DNA from: Streptomyces rhizosphaerihabitans
GTDB lineage: Bacteria; Actinomycetota; Actinomycetes; Streptomycetales; Streptomycetaceae
DNA: 64,000 bases
Direction of reading: 5' to 3'
NCBI RefSeq assembly: GCF_025399795.1
Contig: NZ_JAODTZ010000007.1
Coordinates: forward strand, 124,001 to 188,000
The notes below the pieces were generated by a model. That model saw nothing but the letters and a program-made list of their open reading frames with translations. It did not search any database and was not told the DNA's origin. The translations under genes were made by a program, and so were the position numbers. This document shows positions 1 to 10,381 of this stretch, piece after piece; the stretch's first letter is position 1; each line of letters starts with the position of its first letter.

Positions 1-298
1 TGACCGCGCCGTCGACACCCGCGTCGAGCCAGGTCACCCGCTCCACGTAGTACTCCCGCAGCGACACCACCGGCTCCTCCGGCAGCGGCCGTGCCAGCAG
101 GTCCGGCAGGGCGAGTTCCGGCCAGACGGTGTGCGCCGCGAGGCCGCCGACGCTGAAGTCCCGCAGCGCGCCGGGCTTTCCCCAGGCGACGGCGACGGCG
201 GGTTCGGCGAGCAGCGCGGCGACCGTGTCCGCGGCTTCCAGGAAGACTTCCCGGATACGTGCCCCGCGCCAGTTCCACGACTCTTCCACGTAGGTCAT
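1..298 (-). CDS. Mycothiol-dependent maleylpyruvate isomerase/DinB-like protein, cut by window edge
   Basis: The reverse strand reads from an ATG at 298 to the left edge without a stop, so only about 99 N-terminal residues are visible. They begin MTYVEESWNWRGARIRE and continue with a helical stretch and a GGLAAHTVWPE segment. That pattern matches the maleylpyruvate isomerase N-terminal (DinB-like four-helix) family common in Streptomyces; its members bind a metal through His residues and many use mycothiol. The C-terminus and the remaining metal ligands lie outside the window, so the substrate cannot be told. It sits 44 bases downstream of the CDF transporter gene on the same strand and may be its last operon partner. 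Confidence 0.7.
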   Translation of the reverse strand, partial: MTYVEESWNWRGARIREVFLEAADTVAALLAEPAVAVAWGKPGALRDFSVGGLAAHTVWPELALPDLLARPLPEEPVVSLREYYVERVTWLDAGVDGAV

Positions 299-342
299 GG
301 CCGCCATCCAACCCCTCGCCCCCGAACCGCCTCAACTGCCTT

Positions 343-1329
343 TCACGGCCAGGGGTTCAACCCCTCGTCCCGCCGCTGGGCGTACCCCGGTGTCGGGTCC
401 AGGTACACCCTGCTCACCGAGGGGAACACCGCCCGGAGCCGGTCCTCCGCCTGTTCGCAGGCCCACTCGATCTCGGCCGCTGTCGACGCGTCCCGGAAGT
501 CGACCTTGGCGGCGATGAGCGCCTCTCGCGGCCCCTGCATGAGCGTGATCAGTTCCAGTACGGCCTCCACGTGCTCCACCGCGAGCAGCTCCGCCCGGAT
601 CCGCTCCCGCATCGGCCGGGGCAGCGGCCGTCCGATCAGCAGCTCCGCGTTGGAACGGCCGAGCACCCAGGCGACGTAGAGCAGCAGGAGCCCGATGAGC
701 AGCGAGGCGATGCCGTCCCAGACACCCGATCCGGTCAGCTGGCCGCCCAGCAGGCCCCCCGCGGCGAACACCAGTCCGACCAGTGCCGCCGAGTCCTCCA
801 TGACGACGGCCTTCACGGCGGTGTCGGGAGTGCGCCGAAGGTAGGTCTTGAAGGAGGCGTCGACCCGGGCGGCCTCGCCGCGCGCCTGCCGCAGCCCCGT
901 CCGCAGGGAGAAGCCCTCCAGGAGGAAGGCGAGGGCCAGCACGATGTACGACACGAGCGGGTCGCCGAGCTCCTCCCCCGCGACCAGGGTGTGGATGCCG
1001 TCGTAGATCGAGAAGACCGCGCCGCCGACGAAGGTGGCGACGGCGGCGAGCAGCGCCCAGATGTACCGCTCGGGGCCGTAGCCCAGCGGATGGTCCTCGT
1101 CGGCCGGTTTCTCGCTGCGTTTGAGCGCCGTGAGCAGCAGCAGTTCCGTAACCGTGTCGGCGACGGAGTGGGCGGCCTCCGACAGCATCGCGCTGGAGCC
1201 GCTGATGACGCCGGCGACCGCCTTGGCGAGGGCGATCCCGAGATTGGCGGCGGCGGCGACGATCACCGTGAAGACGCTCTCGCCGCCGCTGTCGCCGCTG
1301 CCCTCGTCCCGTGCTGCTGCTTCGGTCAT
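343..1329 (-). CDS. Cation diffusion facilitator (CDF) family efflux transporter
   Basis: The 328-residue protein has the CDF layout: a short polar N-terminus, then hydrophobic membrane segments from about residue 20 to 210, then a soluble C-terminal domain. Segment 2 carries the SEAAHSVADTVTELLLL signature, including the His/Asp metal-binding pattern of the family. The C-terminal part (RIRAELLAVEHVEAVLELITLMQGPREALIAAKVDFRD region) resembles the ferredoxin-like metal-sensing domain. CDF proteins export Zn, Mn, Co or Fe in exchange for protons; the metal used here cannot be read from sequence. The start ATG has only a poorly spaced GAGG before it, so the start is less certain than the gene. 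Confidence 0.85.
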   Translation of the reverse strand: MTEAAARDEGSGDSGGESVFTVIVAAAANLGIALAKAVAGVISGSSAMLSEAAHSVADTVTELLLLTALKRSEKPADEDHPLGYGPERYIWALLAAVATFVGGAVFSIYDGIHTLVAGEELGDPLVSYIVLALAFLLEGFSLRTGLRQARGEAARVDASFKTYLRRTPDTAVKAVVMEDSAALVGLVFAAGGLLGGQLTGSGVWDGIASLLIGLLLLYVAWVLGRSNAELLIGRPLPRPMRERIRAELLAVEHVEAVLELITLMQGPREALIAAKVDFRDASTAAEIEWACEQAEDRLRAVFPSVSRVYLDPTPGYAQRRDEGLNPWP

Positions 1330-1374
1330 GCCTCAGTCTGACCGAGGAACGGGTCGTCGCCGCGGAACACGTCG

Positions 1375-2247
1375 CTATCGCGGGACGCGGACCACGCCTT
1401 CCTGGATCACCGAGATGGCCAGCCGGCCGTCCTGGGTGTAGATCCGGGCCTGGCCGAGGCCGCGGCCGCCGGATGCCGACGGTGACTCCTGGTCGTACAG
1501 CAGCCATTCGTCGGCGCGGAACGGGCGGTGGAACCACATCGCGTGGTCCAGCGAGGCGCCGACGACATCGCCGGTCACCCAGCCGCCGCGCCCGTGGGCG
1601 AGCAGGATGGAGTCGAGGAGCGTCATGTCCGAGACGTACGTCGCGAGGACGACGTGCAGCAGCGGGTCGTCGGCGAGCTTGCCGTTGGTGCGGAACCACA
1701 CCTGGGAGCGCGGCTCGCGGGCCTCGCCGACGGTGGCGTACGGCGGCGCGTCGACATAGCGCAGATCGACGGACTCCCGGGCCTCCAGGATGCGCTCCAC
1801 GACCTCGGCGTCGGTGAAGACGTCGGCGTACAGGGGAAGCAGTTCGGCGGCCGTGGGCAGCGTCTCCGGGTCGGGCGCGGGCGGCATCGGCGCCTGGTGC
1901 TCCATGCCCTCCTCGTACGCCTGGAAGGACGCGGAGAGATGGAAGATCGGCTGTCCGTGCTGGACCGCGACCACCCTGCGGGTGGTGAAGGAGCGGCCGT
2001 CGCGGATGCGGTCCACCGAGTACACGATGGGCGCCCCGGGGTCACCGATCCGCAGGAAGTACGCGTGCAGGGAGTGGGCGAGCCGGTCCTCGGGGACCGT
2101 GCGCCCGGCGGCCACGAGGGCCTGCGCAGCCACCTGTCCGCCGAAGACCCGAGGGACGACGGCGGACCGGGAACGGCCGCGGAAGATGTCCTCCTCGATC
2201 CGCTCGAGATCGAGGAGATCGAGGAGGGACTGAAGTGCCTCGTTCAT
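1375..2247 (-). CDS. tesB: Acyl-CoA thioesterase II (TesB family)
   Basis: This 290-residue protein has the length and double-hotdog order of TesB. The N-terminal hotdog holds FRGRS...VFGGQVAAQALVAA. The C-terminal hotdog ends with SLDHAMWFHRPFRADEWLLYDQESPSA and VIQEGVVR, which contain the Asp, Ser/Thr and Gln positions of the TesB catalytic triad. It hydrolyses acyl-CoA to free acid and CoA. It lies 34 bases downstream of the acyl-CoA dehydrogenase gene on the same strand, so the two are probably cotranscribed in fatty or branched-chain acyl-CoA turnover. Confidence 0.9.
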   Translation of the reverse strand: MNEALQSLLDLLDLERIEEDIFRGRSRSAVVPRVFGGQVAAQALVAAGRTVPEDRLAHSLHAYFLRIGDPGAPIVYSVDRIRDGRSFTTRRVVAVQHGQPIFHLSASFQAYEEGMEHQAPMPPAPDPETLPTAAELLPLYADVFTDAEVVERILEARESVDLRYVDAPPYATVGEAREPRSQVWFRTNGKLADDPLLHVVLATYVSDMTLLDSILLAHGRGGWVTGDVVGASLDHAMWFHRPFRADEWLLYDQESPSASGGRGLGQARIYTQDGRLAISVIQEGVVRVPR

Positions 2248-2281
2248 AAGGCAGTTGTACCGCGCAGTCTTTTCTCGGACC

Positions 2282-3439
2282 TTACAGGCCCATGTCCTTG
2301 GCGATGATCGTCTTCATGATCTCGCTGGTCCCGCCGTAGATGCGGTTGACACGGTTGTCCGCGTACAGGCGGGCGATCGGGTACTCGTTCATGAAGCCGT
2401 AGCCGCCGTGCAGCTGGAGGCAGCGGTCGATGACGCGGTGCGCGACCTCGGTGCAGAACAGCTTGGCGCTGGCGGCCTCGGCCGGGGTCAGCTCACCGGC
2501 GTCGAGGGCCTCCAGGGCGCGGTCGGCGACGGCCTCGGCCGCGTCCACCTCGGCCTGGCAGGCGGCCAGCTCGAACTTGGTGTTCTGGAAGGAGGCGACG
2601 GTCTTGCCGAAGACGGTCCGCTCCTGGACGTACTCCTTGGCGAACCGGACGGCGGCCTTGGCCTGCGCGTAGGCGCCGAAGGCGATGCCCCAGCGCTCGG
2701 AGGCGAGGTTGTGGCCGAGGTAGTAGAAGCCCTTGTTCTCCTCGCCGAGCAGGTCCTCGACGGGCACCTTCACGTCGACGAACGCCAGCTCGGCGGTGTC
2801 GGAGGTCTTCAGGCCCAGCTTGTCCAGCTTGCGGCCGATGGAGTAGCCCTCGGACTTGGTGTCCACGGCGAAGAGGGAGATGCCGTGGCGGCGGTCCTCG
2901 GCGGTGGGCGCGGAGGTGCGGGCGCAGACGATCACGCGGTCGGCGTGGACGCCACCGGTGATGAAGGTCTTGGAGCCGTTGAGGACGTAGTGCGTGCCGT
3001 CCTCGGAGAGCTTGGCGGTGGTCTTCATGCCCGCGAGGTCGGAGCCGGTGCCCGGCTCGGTCATCGCGAGGGCCCACATCTCCTCGGCGCTGACGAACTT
3101 CGGCAGGAAGCGCTTCTTCTGCTCGTCGGTGGCGAGCGACTTGATGTAGGGCAGGCCCAGCAGCACGTGCACACCGGAGCCGCCGAACTGGACACCGGCG
3201 CGCGAGGTCTCCTCGTACATCACGGCTTCGAACTTGTACGAGTCGATGCCGGCGCCGCCGAACTCCTCGTCCACGCGGATGCCGAAGACGCCGAGCTCGG
3301 CGAGCTTGTAGTAGAAGTCGCGCGGCGCCTGGCCGGCGGCGAACCACTCGTCGTAGACCGGGACGACCTCGGCCTCGATGAAGGCGCGCAGGGTCTCCCG
3401 GAACGCCTCGTGGTCCTCGTTGAACACAGTACGGCGCAC
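2282..3439 (-). CDS. Acyl-CoA dehydrogenase (FAD-dependent)
   Basis: This is a full-length acyl-CoA dehydrogenase of about 385 residues. FAD and substrate motifs are clear: ALAMTEPGTGSDLAGMKTTA, then LNGSKTFITGG, and a C-terminal LQLHGGYGFMNEYPIARLY with IYGGTSEIMK. The position of the MCAD catalytic Glu is Gly here (YGGTSE). The likely base is instead the Glu in NLASERWG, near residue 248, as in isovaleryl-CoA and long-chain dehydrogenases. I use the GTG at 3439, which has GGAGG seven bases upstream; a GTG at 3448 is in frame but sits on top of that RBS. It is read in the same direction as the TetR gene, and its promoter region contains an inverted repeat. Confidence 0.92.
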   Translation of the reverse strand: MRRTVFNEDHEAFRETLRAFIEAEVVPVYDEWFAAGQAPRDFYYKLAELGVFGIRVDEEFGGAGIDSYKFEAVMYEETSRAGVQFGGSGVHVLLGLPYIKSLATDEQKKRFLPKFVSAEEMWALAMTEPGTGSDLAGMKTTAKLSEDGTHYVLNGSKTFITGGVHADRVIVCARTSAPTAEDRRHGISLFAVDTKSEGYSIGRKLDKLGLKTSDTAELAFVDVKVPVEDLLGEENKGFYYLGHNLASERWGIAFGAYAQAKAAVRFAKEYVQERTVFGKTVASFQNTKFELAACQAEVDAAEAVADRALEALDAGELTPAEAASAKLFCTEVAHRVIDRCLQLHGGYGFMNEYPIARLYADNRVNRIYGGTSEIMKTIIAKDMGL

Positions 3440-3472
3440 CGCCGCCACCTCCGCCTGGATACCTGGGTCATT

Positions 3473-3490
3473 TCTAAGCGCTTGCTCAGA
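3473..3490. promoter_or_regulatory. Inverted repeat in acyl-CoA dehydrogenase promoter
   Basis: TCTAAGC and GCTCAGA flank a 4-base centre (GCTT) with one mismatch between arms. The 18-base element lies in the 108 bases between the TetR stop and the dehydrogenase start. Its form is that of a TetR-type operator, but its arms differ from the GTTARCG palindromes on the other side of the TetR gene. Which regulator binds is unknown. Confidence 0.4.
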
Positions 3491-3547
3491 TACGAGGTTA
3501 CCCGTCGGTCACGAGCGCCGTCCAGAGGTCAACCCCCGAGACGCTCG

Positions 3548-4207
3548 TCACGCCCCGGGAGCCACGGGAGCCTCGGAGGTCACTGCTGCCACCCCGGGGG
3601 CCACGGGCGTCCCGGGGGCCACGGCAGCCGCTCCGAAGGCCCCCCGTGCCATCCGGTGCAGCAGCTCCGCCGTCCCCGTGCGCCCCGGGAGCGCGCCCGG
3701 GCGCCCCAGGTGCGGGGTCGAGTTCAGCAGGCCGAAGACCGAGTGCACGGCCGAACGGGCGGCGGGTTCGGTCAGTTCCGGGTACACCTCGCGGACCACC
3801 TCCACCCACAGCTCGACGTACTGGCGCTGGAGCTGCCGCACGAGCTTGCGGTCGCTGTCCCGCAGGCGGTCCAGCTCGCGGTCGTGCAGGGTGATCAGGG
3901 GGCGGTCGTCGAGCGCGAAGTCGATGTGCCCCTCGATGAGCGAGTCGAGGAGCGCCTCCGCGCTCCCGTCGGCCTCCGCCACCCGGCGCTTGCCGCCCGT
4001 GAGCAGCTGCCCGCTGATCCCCACCAGCAGCTCGGCGAGCATCGCGTCCTTGCCGGCGAAGTGCCGGTAGAGACCGGGGCCGCTGATGCCGACCGCCGCT
4101 CCTATCTCATCCACTCCCACGCCGTGGAAACCGCGCTCGGCGAAGAGCCGGGCCGCTTCCCTGAGGATCTGCTCGCGCCGGGTGGGGGCGTCGGTTCTGG
4201 TGGCCAT
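3548..4207 (-). CDS. TetR-family transcriptional regulator
   Basis: The N-terminal helix-turn-helix is typical: REQILREAARLFAERGFHGVGVDEIGAAVGISGPGLYRHFAGKDAML, about residues 11-55. The rest is a helical ligand domain like the regulators found beside acyl-CoA genes. The last 25 or so residues are a Pro/Ala/Val low-complexity tail (PVAPGVAAVT and similar). I start at the ATG at 4207, giving MATRTDAPTRRE; an in-frame GTG at 4225 is possible, and neither has a good RBS. The gene is divergent from the accD1-type operon and shares with it an intergenic region with two palindromes. The simplest reading is a repressor of that operon and of itself, with an acyl-CoA as ligand. Confidence 0.88.
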   Translation of the reverse strand: MATRTDAPTRREQILREAARLFAERGFHGVGVDEIGAAVGISGPGLYRHFAGKDAMLAELLVGISGQLLTGGKRRVAEADGSAEALLDSLIEGHIDFALDDRPLITLHDRELDRLRDSDRKLVRQLQRQYVELWVEVVREVYPELTEPAARSAVHSVFGLLNSTPHLGRPGALPGRTGTAELLHRMARGAFGAAAVAPGTPVAPGVAAVTSEAPVAPGA

Positions 4208-4229
4208 GAAAACAATTCTAGACACGGGG

Positions 4230-4274
4230 GTTAGCGGTCGTTAACCTGAAGGAGTTGCGTTAACGCTCATTAAC
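4230..4274. promoter_or_regulatory. Twin palindromes, likely TetR operator of the acyl-CoA carboxylase operon
   Basis: Two 16-base near-palindromes, GTTAGCGGTCGTTAAC (4230-4245) and GTTAACGCTCATTAAC (4259-4274), fit one consensus, GTTARCGNNCRYTAAC. Their centres are 29 bases apart. They fill the gap between the divergent TetR and carboxyltransferase starts and lie upstream of the GAGGGG RBS of the latter (4291-4296). Placement and symmetry indicate an operator; binding is inferred. Confidence 0.6.
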
Positions 4275-4304
4275 TGGTCGACCACCTGGTGAGGGGACCG
4301 CAGG

Positions 4305-5921
<1,617 letters not shown>

Positions 5922-5933
5922 GGGGACCCACCC

Positions 5934-7868
5934 ATGTTTGACACGGTGCTTGTGGCCAACCGGGGCGAGATCGCCGTCCGCGTCATCCGTACCCTGCGTG
6001 CGCTCGGCGTGCGCTCGGTGGCCGTCTTCTCGGACGCGGACGCGGACGCCCGGCACGTCCGGGAGGCCGACACGGCCGTACGGATCGGACCGGCGCCCGC
6101 GTCCGAGAGCTATCTGTCGGTGGAGCGGCTGCTGGAGGCTGCGGCCCGGACCGGCGCCCAGGCGGTGCACCCCGGGTACGGCTTCCTCGCCGAGAACGCC
6201 GCGTTCGCGCGGGCCTGCGCGGGGGCCGGACTGGTCTTCATCGGGCCGTCCCCCGAGGCGATCTCCCTGATGGGCGACAAGATCCGCGCCAAGGAGACGG
6301 TGAAGGCGGCCGGGGTCCCGGTCGTGCCCGGCTCCTCGGGCAGCGGTCTGACGGACGCGGAGCTGATCGCGGCGGCCCGCGAGATCGGCGTGCCGGTGCT
6401 GCTGAAGCCGAGCGCGGGCGGCGGCGGCAAGGGCATGCGCCTGGTGCGCGACACCGCGGTCCTGGCCGACGAGATCGCCGCCGCCCGGCGCGAGGCGCGG
6501 GCCTCCTTCGGCGACGACACGCTTCTCGTCGAGCGCTGGGTCGACCGGCCCCGGCACATCGAGATCCAGGTCCTGGCGGACGGGCACGGCCACGTCATAC
6601 ACCTGGGCGAGCGCGAGTGCTCGCTCCAGCGCCGCCACCAGAAGATCATCGAGGAGGCGCCCAGCGTGCTCCTCGACCCCGCCACCCGGGCCGCGATGGG
6701 CGAGGCGGCCGTCCAGGCGGCCCGCTCCTGCGGCTACCGGGGCGCGGGCACGGTCGAGTTCATCGTCCCCGGCGGCGACCCGTCCTCGTACTACTTCATG
6801 GAGATGAACACCCGCCTCCAGGTGGAGCACCCGGTCACCGAGCTCGTCACGGGCCTCGACCTCGTCGAGTGGCAGCTGCGCGTCGCCGCCGGCGAGCGCC
6901 TGCCCTACGAGCAGCGGGACATCACCCTCACCGGGCACGCGGTGGAGGCCCGCATCTGCGCCGAGGACCCGGCGCGCGGCTTCCTCCCCTCCGGGGGCAC
7001 CGTGCTCGCCCTGCACGAGCCGCAGGGCGACGGAGTGCGCACCGACTCGGGCCTCTCGGAGGGCACCGAGGTCGGCAGCCTCTACGACCCGATGCTCTCC
7101 AAGGTCATCGCGTACGGCCCCGACCGCGCGACGGCGCTGCGCAGACTCCGGGCCGCCCTCGCCGAGACGGTCACGCTCGGGGTGCAGACGAACGCGGGAT
7201 TCCTGCGCCGTCTGCTGGCCCACCCGGACGTGGTGGCGGGCGACCTGGACACCGGTCTGGTCGAGCGGGAGGCGGCGGGGCTGGTCACCGCGGAGGTTCC
7301 GGAGGAGGTGTACGAGGCGGCGGCGGCCGTCCGGCTCGCCGAGCTGGCTCCGCCGGACGAGGGCTGGACCGACCCGTTCTCCGTGCCGAGCGGCTGGAGG
7401 CTCGGCGGCACCCCCCGACCGGTGGGCTTCTCCCTGCGGGTCCTCGACCCCGTGGAGTACACCCCGCGCGGCACCCACACGGTCACCGCCGGCCGGGTCG
7501 CGGTGACCCTCGACGGGGTGCGCCACACCTTCCACCGCGCCGCCGACTGGATCGGCCGCGACGGTGACGCCTGGCATGTGCGCGATCACGACCCGGTGGC
7601 CGCGTCGCTCACCGGCGCCGCGCACTCCGGTGCCGATTCGCTGACCGCCCCCATGCCGGGCACGGTGACCGTCGTGAAGGTCGCCGTCGGCGACGAAGTG
7701 AGCGCCGGGCAGAGCCTGTTGGTGGTCGAGGCGATGAAGATGGAGCACGTCATCTCCGCGCCGCACGCCGGGACCGTCAGCGAGCTGGACGTCAAACCGG
7801 GCACGGCGGTCGCCATGGATCAGGTACTGGCGGTCATCACCCCCGTGGAGGAGGCGGAGACGGCATGA
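5934..7868 (+). CDS. Acyl-CoA carboxylase biotin carboxylase/BCCP subunit
   Basis: This 644-residue alpha subunit has the biotin carboxylase part first ([19 protein letters not shown] at the start, then the ATP-grasp loop [14 protein letters not shown] and [26 protein letters not shown]). A linker follows, and a biotinyl domain at the C-terminus carries EAMKMEH; the biotinylated Lys is about residue 602. It carboxylates its own biotin using ATP and bicarbonate and pairs with the beta subunit 12 bases upstream. Its stop overlaps the start of the HMG-CoA lyase gene by 4 bases, so the two are translationally coupled. The symbol varies between genomes (accA1, accC, mccA), so none is assigned. Confidence 0.93.
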   Translation: MFDTVLVANRGEIAVRVIRTLRALGVRSVAVFSDADADARHVREADTAVRIGPAPASESYLSVERLLEAAARTGAQAVHPGYGFLAENAAFARACAGAGLVFIGPSPEAISLMGDKIRAKETVKAAGVPVVPGSSGSGLTDAELIAAAREIGVPVLLKPSAGGGGKGMRLVRDTAVLADEIAAARREARASFGDDTLLVERWVDRPRHIEIQVLADGHGHVIHLGERECSLQRRHQKIIEEAPSVLLDPATRAAMGEAAVQAARSCGYRGAGTVEFIVPGGDPSSYYFMEMNTRLQVEHPVTELVTGLDLVEWQLRVAAGERLPYEQRDITLTGHAVEARICAEDPARGFLPSGGTVLALHEPQGDGVRTDSGLSEGTEVGSLYDPMLSKVIAYGPDRATALRRLRAALAETVTLGVQTNAGFLRRLLAHPDVVAGDLDTGLVEREAAGLVTAEVPEEVYEAAAAVRLAELAPPDEGWTDPFSVPSGWRLGGTPRPVGFSLRVLDPVEYTPRGTHTVTAGRVAVTLDGVRHTFHRAADWIGRDGDAWHVRDHDPVAASLTGAAHSGADSLTAPMPGTVTVVKVAVGDEVSAGQSLLVVEAMKMEHVISAPHAGTVSELDVKPGTAVAMDQVLAVITPVEEAETA

Positions 7869-8824
7869 GCACTTCCGAACTGGGCCTGCCGATGGCCGTA
7901 CCGGCCCAGGACCTACCCGCCCGGGTGCGGATCTACGAGGTCGGCGCGCGTGACGGGCTGCAGAACGAGAAGGGGACCGTTCCGACCGAGGTCAAGGCGG
8001 AGTTCATCCGGCGCCTCGCGGACTCGGGGCTGGCCACGATCGAGGCCACCAGCTTCGTCCACCCCAAGTGGGTTCCCCAACTCGCCGACGCGGAGCAGCT
8101 GTTCCCGCAGGTGGCCGACCTGCCGGTGGCGCTTCCGGTGCTGGTCCCGAACGAACGCGGGCTGGAGCGGGCGCTGGTGCTCGGCGCCCGGCACGTGGCC
8201 GTCTTCGCCAGCGCGACGGAGTCCTTCGCCAAGGCCAACCTCAACCGGACGGTCGACGAGGCGCTCGCCATGTTCGAACCGGTGGTGAACCGCGCCAAGG
8301 CCGCGAACCTCACGGTCCGCGGCTACATCTCGATGTGCTTCGGCGACCCCTGGGAGGGTCCGGTGCCGGTCCATCAGGTCGTCCGCGTCAGCAAGGCGCT
8401 GATGGACATGGGCTGTGACGAGCTGAGCCTCGGCGACACCATCGGCGTGGCGACGCCGGGCCATGTGCAGGCCCTGCTCGCCGAACTGAACGAGGAGGGC
8501 GTGCCCACCAGCGCGCTCGGCGTGCACTTCCACGACACCTACGGCCAGGCGCTCTCCAACACCCTGGCCGCCCTCCAGCACGGCATCACCACCGTCGACG
8601 CCTCCGCGGGCGGCCTCGGCGGCTGCCCGTACGCGAAGTCCGCGACCGGCAACCTCGCCACCGAAGACCTCGTATGGATGCTCCAGGGCCTCGGTATCGA
8701 CACCGGGGTCGACCTCGGCCGCCTCACCGCCACGAGCGTGTGGATGGCCGGACAACTGGGCCGACCCAGCCCTTCCCGCACCGTCAAAGCACTCGGTACA
8801 ACGACTCAGTCCCACCAGGAGTGA
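7865..8824 (+). CDS. Hydroxymethylglutaryl-CoA lyase
   Basis: This TIM-barrel lyase has 319 residues. [15 protein letters not shown] near the start holds the metal-binding Asp region. The signature [15 protein letters not shown] near residue 255 contains the catalytic Cys loop. [12 protein letters not shown] supplies the His metal ligands. It splits HMG-CoA to acetoacetate and acetyl-CoA, the last step of leucine degradation. The start overlaps the biotin carboxylase stop by 4 bases, and the next gene begins 6 bases after its stop. The hydratase that makes HMG-CoA is not in this cluster. Confidence 0.93.
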   Translation: MSTSELGLPMAVPAQDLPARVRIYEVGARDGLQNEKGTVPTEVKAEFIRRLADSGLATIEATSFVHPKWVPQLADAEQLFPQVADLPVALPVLVPNERGLERALVLGARHVAVFASATESFAKANLNRTVDEALAMFEPVVNRAKAANLTVRGYISMCFGDPWEGPVPVHQVVRVSKALMDMGCDELSLGDTIGVATPGHVQALLAELNEEGVPTSALGVHFHDTYGQALSNTLAALQHGITTVDASAGGLGGCPYAKSATGNLATEDLVWMLQGLGIDTGVDLGRLTATSVWMAGQLGRPSPSRTVKALGTTTQSHQE

Positions 8825-8829
8825 TCCGC

Positions 8830-9996
8830 ATGTCCCTGGACCACCGCCTCTCCCCCGAACTCGAAGAACTCCGCCGTACGGTGGAGGAGTTCGCCCATGA
8901 CGTCGTGGCGCCGAAGATCGGCGACTTCTACGAGCGGCACGAATTCCCGTACGAGATCGTCCGGGAGATGGGCCGCATGGGCCTGTTCGGGCTGCCGTTC
9001 CCGGAGGAGTACGGCGGCATGGGCGGCGACTACCTCGCCCTCGGCATCGCCCTGGAGGAGCTGGCCCGGGTCGACTCGTCCGTGGCCATCACCCTGGAGG
9101 CGGGCGTCTCGCTGGGCGCCATGCCGATCCATCTCTTCGGTACGGAGGAGCAGAAGCGGGAGTGGCTCCCCCGTCTGTGCTCCGGCGAGGTCCTGGGCGC
9201 CTTCGGCCTGACCGAGCCGGACGGCGGCTCGGACGCGGGCGCGACCCGTACGACGGCCCGCCTCGACCCCGAGACGAACGAGTGGGTCATCAACGGCAGC
9301 AAGTGCTTCATCACCAACTCCGGTACGGACATCACGGGCCTGGTCACGGTCACCGCCGTCACCGGCCGCAAGCCCGACGGCAAGCCGCTGATCTCGGCCA
9401 TCATCGTCCCCTCCGGCACCCGGGGCTTCACGGTCGCGGCCCCGTACTCGAAGGTCGGCTGGAACGCCTCCGACACCCGTGAGCTGTCCTTCGCGGACGT
9501 GCGCGTCCCGGCGGCCAACCTGCTCGGCGAACAGGGCCGCGGCTACGCGCAGTTCCTGCGCATCCTGGACGAGGGCCGCATCGCCATCGCGGCGCTGGCC
9601 ACGGGCCTCGCGCAGGGCTGTGTCGACGAGTCGGTCAAGTACGCCAAGGAGCGGCACGCGTTCGGGCGCCCGATCGGCGCCAACCAGGCGATCCAGTTCA
9701 AGATCGCCGACATGGAGATGAAGGCACACATGGCCCGCGTCGGCTGGCGCGACGCCGCGTCCCGTCTCGTGGCGGGGGAGCCCTTCAAGAAGGAGGCGGC
9801 GGTCGCCAAGCTGTACTCCTCCACGATCGCCGTCGACAACGCCCGTGACGCCACCCAGGTCCACGGCGGCTACGGCTTCATGAACGAGTACCCGGTCGCC
9901 CGTATGTGGCGCGACTCCAAGATCCTGGAGATCGGCGAGGGCACGAGCGAGGTCCAGCGGATGCTGATCGCCCGTGAGCTGGGGCTCACGGGCTGA
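8830..9996 (+). CDS. acdH: Acyl-CoA dehydrogenase (AcdH-like, branched/short chain)
   Basis: The protein has 388 residues from the ATG at 8830, which has AGGAG upstream, overlapping the end of the lyase gene. FAD and substrate motifs are AFGLTEPDGGSDAGATRTTA, INGSKCFITNSG and QVHGGYGFMNEYPVARMWRDSKILEIGEGTSEVQRML. The Glu in IGEGTSE is at the classical MCAD catalytic position, unlike the minus-strand dehydrogenase at 2282. Last gene of the operon. In Streptomyces this locus carries AcdH, which oxidises isobutyryl-, isovaleryl- and related acyl-CoAs and supplies polyketide precursors. A strong hairpin follows the stop. Confidence 0.9.
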   Translation: MSLDHRLSPELEELRRTVEEFAHDVVAPKIGDFYERHEFPYEIVREMGRMGLFGLPFPEEYGGMGGDYLALGIALEELARVDSSVAITLEAGVSLGAMPIHLFGTEEQKREWLPRLCSGEVLGAFGLTEPDGGSDAGATRTTARLDPETNEWVINGSKCFITNSGTDITGLVTVTAVTGRKPDGKPLISAIIVPSGTRGFTVAAPYSKVGWNASDTRELSFADVRVPAANLLGEQGRGYAQFLRILDEGRIAIAALATGLAQGCVDESVKYAKERHAFGRPIGANQAIQFKIADMEMKAHMARVGWRDAASRLVAGEPFKKEAAVAKLYSSTIAVDNARDATQVHGGYGFMNEYPVARMWRDSKILEIGEGTSEVQRMLIARELGLTG

Positions 9997-10019
9997 CCCT
10001 TCGCGCACCACCAGTACAC

Positions 10020-10057
10020 CGCGGCCACCGCCGGGCACCCACCCGCCGGTGGCCGCG
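10020..10057 (+). terminator. Hairpin after the acyl-CoA operon
   Basis: Perfect 11-bp stem (CGCGGCCACCG with CGGTGGCCGCG) and a 16-base loop, 23 bases after the acdH stop. No T tract, as is common in Streptomyces. The rest of the 385-base gap before desE holds only the iron box and no gene that I can support. Confidence 0.7.
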
Positions 10058-10309
10058 ACGCGTTCGGCACCACCTGCGGGACTGCGGCTGGTCCGGGAGC
10101 CCCCGACGCCCGCACCGCGTTCACCACCTCTGCGGGACCGCACCGTGGTCGGCACGCCCGCGCGGCAGCCAACCGGGCCGAGACACAAGCGAGTTGAGCC
10201 CTCACGACACCCGGCCCCGGACCGGGAGCGGCGATGTCGTCGCGTCAGCGGCCGTACCCCACGGGCGGATCGCGGACCCGGCCGCGACACCCACCCCCTG
10301 GACAAGTAC

Positions 10310-10328
10310 TGAGGTTAGGCTAACCTAT
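10310..10328 (+). promoter_or_regulatory. Iron box upstream of desE
   Basis: TGAGGTTAGGCTAACCTAT matches the DmdR/IdeR/DtxR iron box TTAGGTTAGGCTAACCTAA at 17 of 19 positions. A TGGACA (10299-10304) lies just upstream and could be the -35, in which case the box covers the -10 region and an Fe-loaded repressor would block transcription. Confidence 0.85.
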
Positions 10329-10381
10329 CTTCGAACTCGTCCGGCGGGCGCTCCCGCCCCGTGCCGAAAGCAGCCACACTC

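Noticed and set aside
2255..4234. 659-residue plus-strand open frame opposite the dehydrogenase and TetR genes
   Set aside because: It is a shadow frame of real minus-strand genes, with Val/Gly/Leu-rich composition and no family motif.
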